DNA of 52,861 bases. It comes from Streptomyces sp. WM6378. Lineage in GTDB: Bacteria; Actinomycetota; Actinomycetes; Streptomycetales; Streptomycetaceae. Below are positions 32,049-39,916 of this stretch, one piece after another. The notes beneath the pieces are model-generated. The model had not been told where the DNA came from. It worked only from the letters and a program-made list of their open reading frames with translations, and searched no databases. The DNA is taken from positions 1-52,861 of the forward strand of contig NZ_LGDD01000315.1 of assembly GCF_001279695.1 (NCBI RefSeq). The letters are read 5' to 3'. A program made the position numbers and the translations under genes. The first letter of the stretch is position 1. Each line of letters begins with the position of its first letter.

Positions 32049-33393
32049 ACCCTTCTGCGGACCCCGCTTGAGCCCATGGCAGATCGAGGATCGCGACCTC
32101 CTGTCCCGCCCGCGCCCCGCCGGGCGGCACCACCGCGAGCCCGTCGGCGGCCGCGATCCCGCGGAGCATCGCCGGCCCGTTGTAGTGCAGCGGCACGACC
32201 CGTTCCGCGCGGTGCACCACGGGGACGAGCCTGGTGTCGTGCGGATGCCCCTGCACCTCGTTGCGCAAGGGTGCGGTGTACGTCACCGCCCTTGCCCGGT
32301 GCGCGAGTTCACGCAGCAGCGGCTCGGCCAGGGTGAGCAGTCCGGAGACCGCGGCGAGCGGATTGCCGGGCAGCCCGACCAGGTGCTTTCCCGCCCCGAT
32401 CTGCGCCAGCAGCATGGGATGGCCGGGCCGCACGGCGACCCCGTCGACCAGGAGCTCGGCACCGGCCTTGTGCAGCACGGGATGGACGTGGTCGACGGGT
32501 CCGGAGGCTGTGCCGCCCGTCGTGATCACCAGATCGGCCGAAGAACCGGTGACGGCGGCGAGCAGTGCCCCCGCGTCGTCCTTCAGCCGCCGGGTCCCGA
32601 TGACTTCGGCGCCGAGCGCGCGCAGCCAGAACCCGAGCATCGGGCCGAGCGCGTCCCGGATCAGCCCGTCGTGGGGGAGACCCTGGGTGAGCAGTTCGTC
32701 GCCGAGCACCAGGATCTCGACGCGGGGCCGGGGCACGGTGGTGAGCTCGTCGTATCCGGCGGCGGCGGCGAGGCCCAGCACGGCCGGGGTGACCAGCGCA
32801 GTGGCGGGCAGCAGCACGTCGCCCGAGCGGCATTCCTGCCCGCGCGGGCGGATGTCCTGGCCGTGCAGCACCACGCGGTCGGCCTGGAGCTGGGTGCGGG
32901 CCTCGTCGGTGCGGGCGTGCTCGCTGCGGATCACCGCGGTGGCACCGGCGGGGATGCGGGCCCCGGTGGCGATGCGTACGGCTTCGCCGTCAGCGAGGGC
33001 GCCGGGCGCGGCGTGTCCGGCGAGGACGCCGCCGTCCTGCACCGCCCACGGCCCGGGCCCGGCGACGACCCAGCCGTCCATGGCGGAGGTGTCGAAGGAC
33101 GGCAGGTCGGTGAGCGCGGTGAGCGGCTCGGTGAGGATCTCCCCGAGGGCCTGCTCCAGCGGCACCCGGTGGGAGCGGGCCGGTGCGGCCCGGCCCGCCC
33201 GGGCTGCCACGTTTCGGGCATCGGCCCAGGCGGAGGCCCGGTGGCGCGGGGCCGGGCGGTCGCCGGACGCCTCCGCGCGGGCCTGGCCCGTCGGCCGGGC
33301 CTCTGCGGCCGGGCCCGGCGTCGGCCTGGCGTCGCGCAGCAGGGCGAGGGCCTCGTCGGATCCGTCGTCCGCCGCCGCGCTCCGGGCGGTCAT
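32038..33393 (-). CDS. moeA: Molybdopterin molybdenumtransferase MoeA
   Basis: 451 residues. Inserts molybdate into adenylylated molybdopterin. Family signatures: SFDTSAMDGWVV, RIATGARIPAGATAVI, QDIRPRGQECRSGDVLL, VLGDELL, and the MoCF domain DLVITTGGTASGPVDHVHPVL, then GLPGNPLAAVSGL. About 45 residues of Ala/Arg/Pro-rich N-terminal extension precede the domain. The ATG overlaps the mobA stop as ATGA. The C terminus (AEGCFT) is encoded by a parS-like sequence. Confidence 0.93.
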   Translation of the reverse strand: MTARSAAADDGSDEALALLRDARPTPGPAAEARPTGQARAEASGDRPAPRHRASAWADARNVAARAGRAAPARSHRVPLEQALGEILTEPLTALTDLPSFDTSAMDGWVVAGPGPWAVQDGGVLAGHAAPGALADGEAVRIATGARIPAGATAVIRSEHARTDEARTQLQADRVVLHGQDIRPRGQECRSGDVLLPATALVTPAVLGLAAAAGYDELTTVPRPRVEILVLGDELLTQGLPHDGLIRDALGPMLGFWLRALGAEVIGTRRLKDDAGALLAAVTGSSADLVITTGGTASGPVDHVHPVLHKAGAELLVDGVAVRPGHPMLLAQIGAGKHLVGLPGNPLAAVSGLLTLAEPLLRELAHRARAVTYTAPLRNEVQGHPHDTRLVPVVHRAERVVPLHYNGPAMLRGIAAADGLAVVPPGGARAGQEVAILDLPWAQAGSAEGCFT

Positions 33394-34277
33394 CCGGCGT
33401 CGTTCTTCGGGCCGTCTCCGGCCTCGGTCTCGGCCGCCCAGCGGTTGGCGAGCGCGGCCGCCTTGCGGGCCGCCTCCACCACGTCCTTGCCCTCGCCCCC
33501 CGCCTTCGCGGCGGCGTAGCCGACCAGGAAGGTGGTGAGCGGGGCGGCGGGCCGGGCGACGCCGTGGGCGGCGTCCCTGGCGAGGTCCAGCAGGACGCCG
33601 GTGTCGACGTCCAGCTCGATGCCGAGTTCGTCCTTGACTGCGGTGATCCATTCGTCCAGCACGCCTCCATCGTCCCTGATCCGGGCCCGGGCGGCGGCGA
33701 GGTCCTCCCAGGTGTCGCAGTCGAAGGAGGCGAGCGGGTCCGCGGTGATGCGCGCGAGGTCGAGTTCGCGGGTGAGGAGCCGCAGCGGCAGCCCGGCGAG
33801 CGAGCCGTGCTCGGTGGCGAGCAGCGCGAGCCGGCGGCGCAGCGGCTCGGCGCGGTAGGCGGCGACCAGCGGCTGGTCGCGGCCGCCGGCGTCGGTGCAG
33901 AGCGCTCCTTCGCGGCCGGTGCGCCGCAGCTCGTCGAGGAGGGCGTCGACGGTCGGCGCGGCCAGGAACGGCAGATCGGCCGAGAGCACGAGCACGCTCT
34001 CGGCCGACGTGCGGCGCACCCCGGCGTCCAGAGCGGCCAGCGGTCCGCCGCCGGCCGGTTCCTCCCGGGTCCACAGCACGGGCCGCACGGTGGGCCGCCG
34101 CCCGCCCACCACCACGGTGGTCGCGGCACCCGCGCAGGCGGTGAGGACCCGGTCGAGCAGGGCCCGGCCGCCCACGCTGAGCCCGGGTTTGTCGGCGCCG
34201 CCCAGCCGCTTGGCGGCGCCTCCGGCGAGTACTACGGCGTCAAATCGTGCGGATGCTGCGGCGTCATACGCGGTCAT
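33390..34277 (-). CDS. mobA: MobA-like molybdenum cofactor nucleotidyltransferase fused to DUF6457
   Basis: 295 residues. The N-terminal NTP-transferase domain (about 10-190) has VVLAGGAAKRLGGADKPGL, the GTP-binding loop, and LSADLPFLAAP with the metal-binding Asp. It attaches GMP to molybdopterin, giving the guanine dinucleotide cofactor. After about residue 200 a helical domain starts, LDEWITAVKDELGIELDVD, then TTFLVGYAAAKAGG, matching DUF6457, which is usually a separate small protein. The AGGGG ribosome site is very close to the ATG at 34277, so a slightly later start is possible. Operon mobA-moeA. Confidence 0.88.
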   Translation of the reverse strand: MTAYDAAASARFDAVVLAGGAAKRLGGADKPGLSVGGRALLDRVLTACAGAATTVVVGGRRPTVRPVLWTREEPAGGGPLAALDAGVRRTSAESVLVLSADLPFLAAPTVDALLDELRRTGREGALCTDAGGRDQPLVAAYRAEPLRRRLALLATEHGSLAGLPLRLLTRELDLARITADPLASFDCDTWEDLAAARARIRDDGGVLDEWITAVKDELGIELDVDTGVLLDLARDAAHGVARPAAPLTTFLVGYAAAKAGGEGKDVVEAARKAAALANRWAAETEAGDGPKNDAG

Positions 34278-34346
34278 CCCCTGAGTATGGGCCGCCGGAC
34301 GATCACCGCTACCCCGGCGAACGTCCCGAGTTCGCGGGGCCGTTCG

Positions 34347-35630
34347 TCACAGCGTGCGCAGCAGCACCGCCGGGTGCTCCACGCAGTCCGCGACGTAGCG
34401 CAGGAAGCCGCCCGCGGTGCCGCCGTCGCACACCCGGTGGTCGAAGGTGAGGGACAGCTGGACCACTTGGCGCACCGCGAGCTCGCCCTCGTACACCCAC
34501 GGCTTGGGGATGATGCGGCCCACGCCCAGCATCGCCGCCTCGGGGTGGTTGATGATCGGCGTGGAGCCGTCGACGCCGAACACCCCGTAGTTGTTGAGGG
34601 TGAAGGTGCCTCCGGTCAGCTGGGCCGGGGTCAGCGTGCCCGTGCGGGCCGCCTCGGTGAGGCGGGCGAGTTCGGCGCCCAGCGAGTCGACGTTGCGGGT
34701 GTGGGCGTCGCGGACGACCGGGACGACCAGGCCTCGCTCGGTCTGGGCCGCGAAGCCCAGGTGCACCTCGGGCAGCCGCACGATCTCGCGGGCCGCCAGG
34801 TCGACGGTCGAGTTGAGCTCGGGGAATCGGGCGAGGGCCGCCGTGCAGATGCGGGCGAGCAGCGCGAGGACGGACACCTTGGGGCCGCCCGCGGCGTTCA
34901 TGGCGGCGCGGGCCGCCATCAGCTCCGTGGCGTCGGCGTCGACCCAGCAGGTGGCGTCGGGGATTTCGGTACGGCTGCGGCTGAGCTTGTCGGCGACCGC
35001 GCCCCGGATGCCCTTCAGCGCGATGCGCTCACCGGCCGGGGCGGAGGCCGGGGTCGCGGGCACGACGGGCGCGGGGGCCGGCGCCGACGTCTGCATCGCC
35101 GACTCCACATCGGCACGCAGGATCAGACCCTCGGGCCCGCTTCCCCGCAACTCCCGCAGATCGAGGCCGTGTTCACGGGCCAGCCTGCGCACCAGCGGCG
35201 AGATGACCGGCACGGGCCCGGCCGCCCTGACCGGGGCGGGGGGCGCGGCCGGCACGGCGGCCGGGGTCGTGGGCCGCACACGGGAGCGGCGTCGGGTGGT
35301 GGCCGCGGCCGTCCCGTAGCCGACCAGGACGTTGCCCGAGTACTCGGAGGACTCGGCCTCCTCAGTGGCGTCCTCCTCGTGCACGGGGCCGACCGCGACG
35401 GTCAACAGGGGCGCGCCGACCGGCAGTTCGGTGCCCTCCTCGCCGAAGCGGGCGGTGACCACACCTCCGTACGGACACGGCACCTCGACCATCGCCTTGG
35501 CCGTCTCCACCTCGACGACCGGCTGGTCCACGGCCACCACGTCGCCGACCGCGACGAGCCAGCGCACGATCTCCGCCTCGGTGAGCCCCTCACCGAGGTC
35601 GGGCAGCTTGAACTCAAGGACCTTCGGCAT
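34347..35630 (-). CDS. bkdC: 2-oxoacid dehydrogenase E2, second operon
   Basis: 427 residues. Lipoyl domain (KLPDLGEGLTEAEIVRW, lipoyl-Lys in VETAKAMVEVP), E3-binding domain (SPLVRRLAREHGLDLRELRG) and catalytic domain ending LTFDHRVCDGGTAGGFLRY with the active-site His. Its core is shorter than that of the first-operon E2, and the linkers differ. It shares TGATG with the E1 beta stop. No E3 gene is adjacent. Substrate could be branched-chain or aryl 2-oxoacids; see the operator upstream of this operon. Confidence 0.92.
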   Translation of the reverse strand: MPKVLEFKLPDLGEGLTEAEIVRWLVAVGDVVAVDQPVVEVETAKAMVEVPCPYGGVVTARFGEEGTELPVGAPLLTVAVGPVHEEDATEEAESSEYSGNVLVGYGTAAATTRRRSRVRPTTPAAVPAAPPAPVRAAGPVPVISPLVRRLAREHGLDLRELRGSGPEGLILRADVESAMQTSAPAPAPVVPATPASAPAGERIALKGIRGAVADKLSRSRTEIPDATCWVDADATELMAARAAMNAAGGPKVSVLALLARICTAALARFPELNSTVDLAAREIVRLPEVHLGFAAQTERGLVVPVVRDAHTRNVDSLGAELARLTEAARTGTLTPAQLTGGTFTLNNYGVFGVDGSTPIINHPEAAMLGVGRIIPKPWVYEGELAVRQVVQLSLTFDHRVCDGGTAGGFLRYVADCVEHPAVLLRTL

Positions 35631-36637
35631 CAGTGCTCCGCCTCCCACTGCAGCCGCGCGACCGCGTCCAGGACCCGGTCCACACCCGGCAGATGGTGCT
35701 TCTCCAGCATCGGCGGCGGGTAGGGGATGTCGAAGCCGGCGACCCGCAGCACGGGCGCCTCCAGGTGATGGAAACAGCGCTCGGTGACGCGCGCGGCAAT
35801 CTCGCCGCCGGGGCCGCCGAATCCGGCCGACTCGTGGACGACCACGGCCCGCCCGGTGCGGCGCACCGACGCGCACACCGTCTCGTCGTCGAACGGCACC
35901 AGGGAGCGCAGGTCGACGACTTCGAGGTCCCAGCCCTCCTCGCGGGCCGCCTCGGCCGCCTCCAGGCACACCGGCACGGACGGCCCGTACGTGATGAGCG
36001 TCGCGCTGCTCCCGGTCCGCCGCACGACGGCCTTGCCGATGGGTGCCACGGCCGCGGGGGCTTCGGGCGACCAGTCGGACTTCGACCAGTACAGCCGCTT
36101 GGGCTCCAGGAAGACGACCGGGTCGTCGGACGCGATGGCGGCCCTCAGCAGCCCGTACGCGTCCTCCACGGTGGCCGGGGTGACGACCTGGAGGCCGGGC
36201 GTCGCCATGTAGTAGGCCTCGCTGGAATCGCTGTGGTGCTCGACGCCGCCGATGCCGCCGCCGTAGGGCACGCGCACCACGATGGGCATCGCCATGGCGC
36301 CGCGGGTGCGGTTGCGCATCTTGGCGACATGGCTGATGAGCTGCTCGAACGCCGGGTAGGCGAAGGCGTCGAACTGCATCTCGACGACGGGGCGCAGCCC
36401 GTACATCGCCATGCCGACGGCCGTGCCGAGGATGCCGGCCTCGGCGAGCGGGGTATCGGTGCAGCGGTCCTCGCCGAACTCCTTGGCGAGCCCGTCGGTG
36501 ACCCGGAACACGCCGCCCAGGGTGCCGACGTCCTCGCCGAGGACGTGGACGGTCGGGTCCTCGGCCATGGCGTCGCGCATCGCGCGCTGCAGGGCCTGCG
36601 CCATGGTGGCGGGCTTCTTGTCGGTGGCGGTCGCCAT
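35630..36637 (-). CDS. bkdB: 2-oxoacid dehydrogenase E1 beta subunit, second operon
   Basis: 335 residues. LGEDVGTLGGVFRVTDGLAK, RVPYGGGIGGVEHHSDSSE and FLEPKRLYW are all present, plus the transketolase_C domain (VVVHESAGFGGPGGEIAARV). Pairs with the E1 alpha encoded upstream, with a TGATG overlap at each end of the gene, so strict translational coupling is expected. A start at an internal ATG (MAQALQRAMRDAMAEDP) would also fit the domain, but the coupled ATG is preferred. Confidence 0.93.
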   Translation of the reverse strand: MATATDKKPATMAQALQRAMRDAMAEDPTVHVLGEDVGTLGGVFRVTDGLAKEFGEDRCTDTPLAEAGILGTAVGMAMYGLRPVVEMQFDAFAYPAFEQLISHVAKMRNRTRGAMAMPIVVRVPYGGGIGGVEHHSDSSEAYYMATPGLQVVTPATVEDAYGLLRAAIASDDPVVFLEPKRLYWSKSDWSPEAPAAVAPIGKAVVRRTGSSATLITYGPSVPVCLEAAEAAREEGWDLEVVDLRSLVPFDDETVCASVRRTGRAVVVHESAGFGGPGGEIAARVTERCFHHLEAPVLRVAGFDIPYPPPMLEKHHLPGVDRVLDAVARLQWEAEH

Positions 36638-37761
36638 CAGCGGGCCTCGGCTTCCAGCTCGGCGCGCAACTGGGCCGCCTGCTCGCGCAGTTGGCCGTTC
36701 CGCTCGGCGTAGACCTCGGCGAACAGGTCCATGGGGTCCAGGGCCGGGTCGGCGTTCATCTGGTCGCGCAGCGCCGCGGCCATGGTCTCGGCGGCCTCGG
36801 CGGCGGCGCGTATGCCGTCCTCGTCGAGGAGGCCGCGGGCGGTCAGCTCGCCCTCCAGGAGCCGGATCGGATCGTGGTCGCGCCAGGCGTCGACCTCGGC
36901 GGAGCCCCGGTAGCGCGTCGCGTCGTCGGCGTTGGTGTGCGCCTCCATGCGGTACGTGACGGCCTCGATCAGGGTGGGTCCGCCGCCGCGCCGGGCCCTG
37001 GCGACGGCCTCGGACAGCACCTGGTGCACGGCGGGCGCGTCGTTGCCGTCGACCAGGCGGCCCGGCATTCCGTACCCGACGGCCTTGTGGGCGAGGGAGG
37101 GCGCGGCGGTCTGCTTCGCGAGCGGCACGGAGATCGCGAAGCCGTTGTTCTGGACGAGGAAGACCACCGGGGCCTGCCATACGGCCGCGAAGTTCAGCGC
37201 CTCGTGGAAGTCGCCCTCGCTGGTGCCGCCGTCGCCGACCAGGGCGAGCGCCACCACGTCGTCGCCCTTGAGACGGGCCGCGTGGGCGAGGCCCACCGCG
37301 TGCGGCAGCTGGGTGGCGAGGGGGGTGCACAGCGGCGCGATGCGGTGCTCGCGCGGGTCGTAGCCGGTGTGCCAGTCGCCGCGGAGCAGCGTAAGCGCCT
37401 GCACGGGGTCCAGGCCCCGGGCGACGGCGGCGAGGGTGTCGCGGTAGCTCGGGAACAGCCAGTCGCGCTCCTCCAGGGCGAGGGCGGCGGCGACCTCGCA
37501 GGCCTCCTGGCCGGTCGAGGAGGGGTACACGGCGAGGCGGCCCTGTTTGGTGAGGGCGGTGGCCTGCGCATTGAAGCGGCGGCCGCGCACCAGCTCGGCG
37601 TACAGCTTCAGCATCAGCGCGCGGTCGAGCTCGGCGCCGGTCCCCAGGACCCGGTGGGGCTCGGGGTCCGGGAGGAGCGGCGCGGGGTCGGTGCGCGGCC
37701 TCCAGGCGGGCGGAGGGGTCGGCCGATATGCGGCGGCACCGGGGAGCTCTTGGACCGTCAT
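36637..37761 (-). CDS. bkdA: 2-oxoacid dehydrogenase E1 alpha subunit, second operon
   Basis: 374 residues. TPP motif GDGGTSEGDFHEALNFAAVW ... QNN is intact, and EAHTNADDATRYR is the activation-loop region. It is clearly diverged from the first E1 alpha (for example GTSEGDFHEALN versus GASSQGDVAEAF), so this is not a recent duplicate. The ATG at 37761 has an outstanding AAGGAGGTG ribosome site 8 nt upstream. First gene of the operon, divergent from an Lrp/AsnC regulator, with a PaaR-type palindrome 67 bp before the start. Confidence 0.93.
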   Translation of the reverse strand: MTVQELPGAAAYRPTPPPAWRPRTDPAPLLPDPEPHRVLGTGAELDRALMLKLYAELVRGRRFNAQATALTKQGRLAVYPSSTGQEACEVAAALALEERDWLFPSYRDTLAAVARGLDPVQALTLLRGDWHTGYDPREHRIAPLCTPLATQLPHAVGLAHAARLKGDDVVALALVGDGGTSEGDFHEALNFAAVWQAPVVFLVQNNGFAISVPLAKQTAAPSLAHKAVGYGMPGRLVDGNDAPAVHQVLSEAVARARRGGGPTLIEAVTYRMEAHTNADDATRYRGSAEVDAWRDHDPIRLLEGELTARGLLDEDGIRAAAEAAETMAAALRDQMNADPALDPMDLFAEVYAERNGQLREQAAQLRAELEAEAR

Positions 37762-37827
37762 GCCAATGCACCTCCTTGTGGGGAGCGGACATCCGTGGGA
37801 AGGGCGTGAGTGTGACGCCCCTCACCT

Positions 37828-37841
37828 ACCGATTGTTCGGT
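37828..37841. promoter_or_regulatory. PaaR-type palindrome upstream of the second bkd operon
   Basis: ACCGATTGTTCGGT differs by one central base from ACCGATCGTTCGGT found upstream of paaN and paaA. The published Corynebacterium PaaR core is ACCGNNCGNNCGGT. It lies in the 181-bp divergent gap between bkdA and the Lrp/AsnC gene. Confidence 0.55.
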
Positions 37842-37875
37842 CGTGGACGCATTTTGGCTACAGCCACCTTCAGCC

Positions 37876-37924
37876 TGTGGACAAACGGTTCTCCACAGCC
37901 TGGGATGGGAACAGGTCGTCCACA
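37876..37924. promoter_or_regulatory. Three DnaA-box-like 9-mers in the bkd-lrp gap
   Basis: TTGTCCACA (minus strand, 37876-37884; the exact Streptomyces DnaA-box consensus), TTCTCCACA (37889-37897) and TCGTCCACA (37916-37924), each of the latter one mismatch away. Clustering within 49 bp of a 181-bp intergenic region is notable. Confidence 0.5.
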
Positions 37925-37942
37925 ACAGGAAGGCGGGGGGAC

Positions 37943-38431
37943 ATGGCAGCTGAACAAATGGCCACCGGCGAGATCCGGCCGGTGCCGCCGCGCCCGCTGG
38001 ACGAGATCGACCACGACATCCTGCGGATCCTGCAGACGGACGGCCGGGCCTCGATACGCTCCGTGGCCGAGCGGGTGCACGTCTCGCGGGCCAACGCCTA
38101 TGCGCGGATCAACCGACTCGTCGAGGACAGCGTGATCCAGGGCTTCACCGCGCGCGTGGACCACGAGAGGGCGGGCCAGGGCGCGGCCGCGTACATCACG
38201 CTCAAGATCGTGCAGAACTCGTGGCGCACGGTCCGCGCCCAGCTCAAGGAACTGCCCGGAGCCGCCCATATCGCCCTGGTCAGCGGGGACTTCGACGTCC
38301 TGCTCCTGGTGCACACGCCCGACAACAGGGCACTGCGCGAGCTGGTCCTGACCCGGATCCAGTCCATCCCGGAGGTCCTGTCGACACGCACCCTGCTGGT
38401 GTTCGAGGAGACGGACCTGGACCCCGCGTAG
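37943..38431 (+). CDS. Lrp/AsnC-family regulator (BkdR-like)
   Basis: 162 residues. N-terminal helix-turn-helix (LDEIDHDILRILQTDGRASI, VAERVHVSRANAYARINRL) and C-terminal RAM ligand domain (ALVSGDFDVLLLVHTPDNRAL, TRTLLVFEET). Lrp-type proteins next to bkd operons sense branched-chain or aromatic amino acids and activate their breakdown. The ATG at 37943 follows GGAAGGCGGGGGG; an ATG six codons later is an alternative. Divergent from the second bkd operon, so it is the obvious local regulator alongside the PaaR-type site. Confidence 0.9.
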   Translation: MAAEQMATGEIRPVPPRPLDEIDHDILRILQTDGRASIRSVAERVHVSRANAYARINRLVEDSVIQGFTARVDHERAGQGAAAYITLKIVQNSWRTVRAQLKELPGAAHIALVSGDFDVLLLVHTPDNRALRELVLTRIQSIPEVLSTRTLLVFEETDLDPA

Positions 38432-38460
38432 GGGCCTGGCCTGCGCGCAGTACTCACCGC

Positions 38461-39273
38461 TCAGGTGCAGTACTTCTTCAGGAAGGCGAGGACCGTCTCC
38501 CAGTTGTCGGGGGCGGCGAGCAGGGCCACTCCGTGCGAGGCCGATCCCTTGACGGGGACGAGCCGGTTCTCCGGGGCCTTGGTGCTCGCCGCGCTCAGCT
38601 CCCGCGCGGCCGTGGCGAACGTGCCGTCCTGGTCGCCGGCCATGTAGAGCACCGGCACGGTGAGGGTCTTGGCGGCGACCAGCGCGTCCATCGGGCCGTA
38701 CGTCTCGGGGGCGGACAGCGCGACCACCGCGTCCGGCTTCAGCGGCATGTGGGCGGCCGCCTCCAGGGTCGCGGTGCCGCCCTTGGACGCGCCCATGAGG
38801 AGCAGCTTCCAGGCGCCCTCGCCGCGCAGCACGGCGGCCGCTCCCTCGATCTCGTCGGACGCGTCACCGGTCGTGTTGTTGACCGCGAGCACGCGGAAGC
38901 CCGCCTTGCCGAGCTCGACGGCCCTGTCCTTCCACTGGCAGACGTTCCCGTCCGACTGGTGGGCGAGAACGATCCCGGTATTGCCACTACCGGTCAGAAA
39001 GCCGCCAGTGGGCGATCCCGTCACGCTCTTGAAGACGATGGAGCCGGCCTTGGCCTGCTCGGGCGTCAGGCAGCCGAAGTCGTCCCCCTTGACGGGCGGC
39101 GCCGGTGCGGCGGGCTCGGCCTCCGCCTTCTTGACCGCGGCTCTCGCGTCCGGCGACTTGGCCGCCGCATCGTTTTTGCCGCCCTCACCGCTGCACCCGG
39201 CCAGCGTCAGGCCCACGAGCAGCACCGTGGCGCAGACGGACACAAAGGGCGCAGGAGTTCGCAAGGCAGCCAT
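38461..39273 (-). CDS. Alpha/beta-hydrolase lipoprotein (dienelactone hydrolase-like)
   Basis: 270 residues. Signal peptide with lipobox LAGC (Cys at about 27), a Lys/Ala/Pro linker, then an alpha/beta-hydrolase fold. Nucleophile elbow GASKGGTATLEA (Ser), acid in AGDQDGTF (Asp) and catalytic His in KGSASHGVALL near the C terminus form a complete triad. Extracytoplasmic esterase or lactonase; substrate not deducible. It lies 49 bp after the TetR gene on the same strand, so may be cotranscribed with paaH-tetR, but a Paa role is not evident. Confidence 0.82.
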   Translation of the reverse strand: MAALRTPAPFVSVCATVLLVGLTLAGCSGEGGKNDAAAKSPDARAAVKKAEAEPAAPAPPVKGDDFGCLTPEQAKAGSIVFKSVTGSPTGGFLTGSGNTGIVLAHQSDGNVCQWKDRAVELGKAGFRVLAVNNTTGDASDEIEGAAAVLRGEGAWKLLLMGASKGGTATLEAAAHMPLKPDAVVALSAPETYGPMDALVAAKTLTVPVLYMAGDQDGTFATAARELSAASTKAPENRLVPVKGSASHGVALLAAPDNWETVLAFLKKYCT

Positions 39274-39322
39274 GACCGTGGATGTTGATCCGCTCCGGTG
39301 CCTCAGTCAACGGCCCCGGAGT

Positions 39323-39916
39323 TCAATGGCCGGTCCGCAACCCCTCGAAGGCCATCCTGACCACGGTGTCCGCCACCTGGTCGCCGTCCGCCTCTCCCTC
39401 GCGCTGCGGCCGGTACCACTCGACCAGCGAGTTGACCATGCCGAAGAGCAGCCGGGTCGCGAGGCGAATGTCCAGGTCGGCGCGGAGATCGCCGTCCGCG
39501 ACGGCGGCCTTGAGGAGATCGGACACGCGCTGGTCGAACTCCCTGCGGCGCTCCATCGCCCAGCGTTCCGTCTTGGTGTTGCCGCGGACACGCAACAGCA
39601 GGGTGACGTAGGGAAGTTCGGCCATGAGGACTTCGACGGTACGTCGTGTGACGTACTCGACCCGCTCAATCGAGCGGCCGCGCAGCGCGCCCGGCTCGTC
39701 CAGGACGCCGAAGAGGCCGTCTATGGCGCGGCTCACCGCCCGGCGCAGGAGCTCCTCCTTGCCGGCGACGTGGTGGTAGATCGACGACTTGGAGATCCCG
39801 GCCGCCTTGGACAGGTGCTCCATCGAAGTGCCGTCGTAGCCACGCTCGTTGAAGACCCGCACCGCGACCGTGAGCAGCGTCTCGGGCGTGTAGGTGTCCC
39901 GCTTGGGGGTCGTCAT
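39323..39916 (-). CDS. TetR-family regulator, probable PaaR
   Basis: 197 residues. N-terminal helix-turn-helix TYTPETLLTVAVRVFNERGYDGTSMEHLSKAAGISKSSIYHH (described in pieces: VAVRVFNERGYDGTSMEHLS and KAAGISKSSIYHHVAGKEEL) and an all-helical ligand domain. Its ATG overlaps the paaH stop as ATGA, so it is in the paaH operon, whose divergent promoter carries a PaaR-type palindrome. By analogy with corynebacterial PaaR it should repress paa genes and release DNA on binding phenylacetyl-CoA. This functional naming is inference from location and operator type. Confidence 0.85.
   Translation of the reverse strand: MTTPKRDTYTPETLLTVAVRVFNERGYDGTSMEHLSKAAGISKSSIYHHVAGKEELLRRAVSRAIDGLFGVLDEPGALRGRSIERVEYVTRRTVEVLMAELPYVTLLLRVRGNTKTERWAMERRREFDQRVSDLLKAAVADGDLRADLDIRLATRLLFGMVNSLVEWYRPQREGEADGDQVADTVVRMAFEGLRTGH

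Noticed and set aside
37876..37924. DnaA-box cluster as the replication origin
   Set aside because: Only three box-like elements in a 181-bp gap, no dnaA or dnaN next to it; a Streptomyces oriC has many more boxes between those genes.
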